Shown one piece after another: positions 63,211-64,000 of a stretch of DNA of 64,000 nt. The translations under genes were made by a program, and so were the position numbers. Within the stretch, counting starts at the first letter, position 1. Each line of letters starts with the position of its first letter. The stretch lies in the NCBI RefSeq assembly GCF_963681195.1, contig NZ_OY808998.1, positions 1,054,001 to 1,118,000 on the forward strand. The letters are read 5' to 3'. A model generated the notes under the pieces. It worked only from the letters and a program-made list of their open reading frames with translations, was not told the origin of the DNA and ran no database searches. The stretch is from Vibrio sp. 16. Its GTDB lineage: Bacteria; Pseudomonadota; Gammaproteobacteria; Enterobacterales; Vibrionaceae.

Positions 63211-64000
63211 ATGGATATTGAGGTATTGCGCCAAGCTGCTGTTGTAAAAGAAGTTAACGGTGACGTTGTGATTGTGAACGCCGATGGGGATGCCAGAAAG
63301 GCAAAAGTCGGCGATACTATTGCAGTCAACGACATCGTATTAACGGCTAGTCACGCCTCTATTGTTTTGGACACCGTATATGTCCCTGATAATTGCCTTG
63401 CCTGCTCTGATAATTCTGGCGGTTGGGTAACCGCGGATATTGATGGAGATGTCTCAATTGATGTCGAGCAGATGGAAGAAGCTTCCTTTTCCGGTCTCGA
63501 TATTGATGCCATACAAGAAGCCATTTTAGCTGGCGCCGATCCAACTGAAATATTGGAAGCGACGGCAGCCGGTGGCGGTGCAGGTTCTGCTAACGCTGGT
63601 TTTGTTACGATCGAATACAATGGTGCTGAGGTACTCGCGAGTACGTTTTTCGAAACGAATGGGATTTCAGGAGAAGCGGACGTTGTCGATGAGGAGCAAG
63701 CTAGGCCATTGGTATTTGCAGCCGGGGGAAATAATCTTTCAGAAACCTTGGTCGAAGGCTCAATATCTCTTAGTACCTACCCTCAGTCTATAACGTCTTC
63801 CGCGACGATTTTTGCTGGCGATTTACCGTTAGACTCTAACACTTTTGTGCCGACGGCGGCCTCGCTTTCAGAACTATTGGCTGAACTTAACAGTGATATC
63901 ACCTCTGGAGGTCAGGCCGTCTCTTTCAGATATGATTCAGCTTCAAATGCCATTATTGGTGAGCTCGGTGGCCTTGAGGTCGTGAACATCGATATTGATG
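63211..64000 (+). CDS. LapA/FrhA-type giant adhesin, N-terminal retention module (cut at window end)
   Basis: The frame from ATG 63211 is open to the window end (263 codons seen). The N-terminus reads AAVVKEVNGDVVIVNADGD, then a KVGDTIAVNDIVLTA segment: the LapA-type retention module. DIDAIQEAILAGADPTEILE is its helix, followed by ATAAGGGAG at about 117-125, which holds the Thr-Ala-Ala-Gly motif that the protease LapG cuts. After that, extended Ser/Thr/Gly-rich repeats would begin. Such proteins are type I-secreted RTX adhesins held in the outer membrane and released when c-di-GMP falls. The rest of the gene lies beyond the window. Confidence 0.85.
   Translation, partial: MDIEVLRQAAVVKEVNGDVVIVNADGDARKAKVGDTIAVNDIVLTASHASIVLDTVYVPDNCLACSDNSGGWVTADIDGDVSIDVEQMEEASFSGLDIDAIQEAILAGADPTEILEATAAGGGAGSANAGFVTIEYNGAEVLASTFFETNGISGEADVVDEEQARPLVFAAGGNNLSETLVEGSISLSTYPQSITSSATIFAGDLPLDSNTFVPTAASLSELLAELNSDITSGGQAVSFRYDSASNAIIGELGGLEVVNIDID

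Noticed and set aside
1..64000. CRISPR array, tRNA or rRNA genes, IS ends, integron sites, phage genes
   Set aside because: Looked for regularly spaced repeats, cloverleaf sequences, transposase motifs and long terminal repeats; none were found by eye.

Overview
The window looks like a Vibrio genome, most likely part of the second chromosome. The basis is protein similarity and gene company: a Vibrio-type nan locus with separate SiaP/SiaQ/SiaM, a MalT-type maltodextrin set (lamB, malM, pulA, malS, glgX), aroG beside an amino-acid ABC transporter and a phosphohexomutase, and a LapA/FrhA-type adhesin. Base composition is even and no phage, IS element, integron, CRISPR array, rRNA or tRNA was seen. 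Placement on chromosome II is inferred from remembered synteny, not shown by the sequence.

Layout. 1-3094: the tail of an MFS transporter, a CRY-DASH cryptochrome, a TauE/SafE permease, an ABM-domain protein and YccF. 3110-4096: a decayed ABC-binding-protein remnant beside a protein with duplicated KilAC-like modules and a nuclease-like C-terminus. 4201-16330: a complete sialic-acid island. nanE-nanK-nagA run leftward; siaPQM-nanA-nanR, two NanM-type mutarotases (one secreted, one not) and a secreted sialidase run rightward. 16368-18134: a diguanylate cyclase. 18286-30494: glycogen/maltodextrin genes glgX, lamB, malM, an amylo-1,6-glucosidase and a large pullulanase lipoprotein, with MalT-box clusters before lamB and pulA. 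30733-36170: small accessory genes, namely a FAH-family hydrolase, a 37-residue membrane peptide, AzlCD, an AraC regulator, a LysE exporter, an acetyltransferase and two lipoproteins. 36231-40592: a Fur-boxed operon of TonB receptor, siderophore-type binding protein and flavin monooxygenase. 41017-43616: scsB-scsD thiol-redox genes. 43651-45354: phosphohexomutase. 45657-53477: a caa3-type cytochrome oxidase operon with heme A synthesis and assembly genes. 53534-57236: VanZ and a polar amino-acid ABC transporter. 57541-58596: aroG with a TyrR box. 59039-62858: periplasmic alpha-amylase and a c-di-GMP phosphodiesterase. 63211-end: the N-terminal retention module of a LapA-like giant adhesin, cut by the window edge.

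How the parts work together. The sialidase frees sialic acid outside the cell, NanM equilibrates its anomers, SiaPQM imports it, and NanA-NanK-NanE-NagA convert it to glucosamine-6-phosphate; NanR (RpiR family) probably represses both divergent arms. Pullulanase, MalS and maltoporin feed maltodextrins inward, and GlgX and the amylo-1,6-glucosidase debranch them. The diguanylate cyclase, the EAL protein and the adhesin point to c-di-GMP control of attachment.

The observations most worth checking are the inverted-repeat operator in the nan promoter and its relatives before nanM, the unsecreted NanM paralogue, the 37-residue membrane ORF that starts in the U-tract of a terminator, the DUF2909/SURF1 pair with overlapping start codons, the Fur-box operon joining a TonB receptor to a flavin monooxygenase without any ABC permease, the KilAC-like/nuclease fusion beside a gene scar, and the adhesin retention module. 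No entirely new multi-gene system could be demonstrated from sequence alone.
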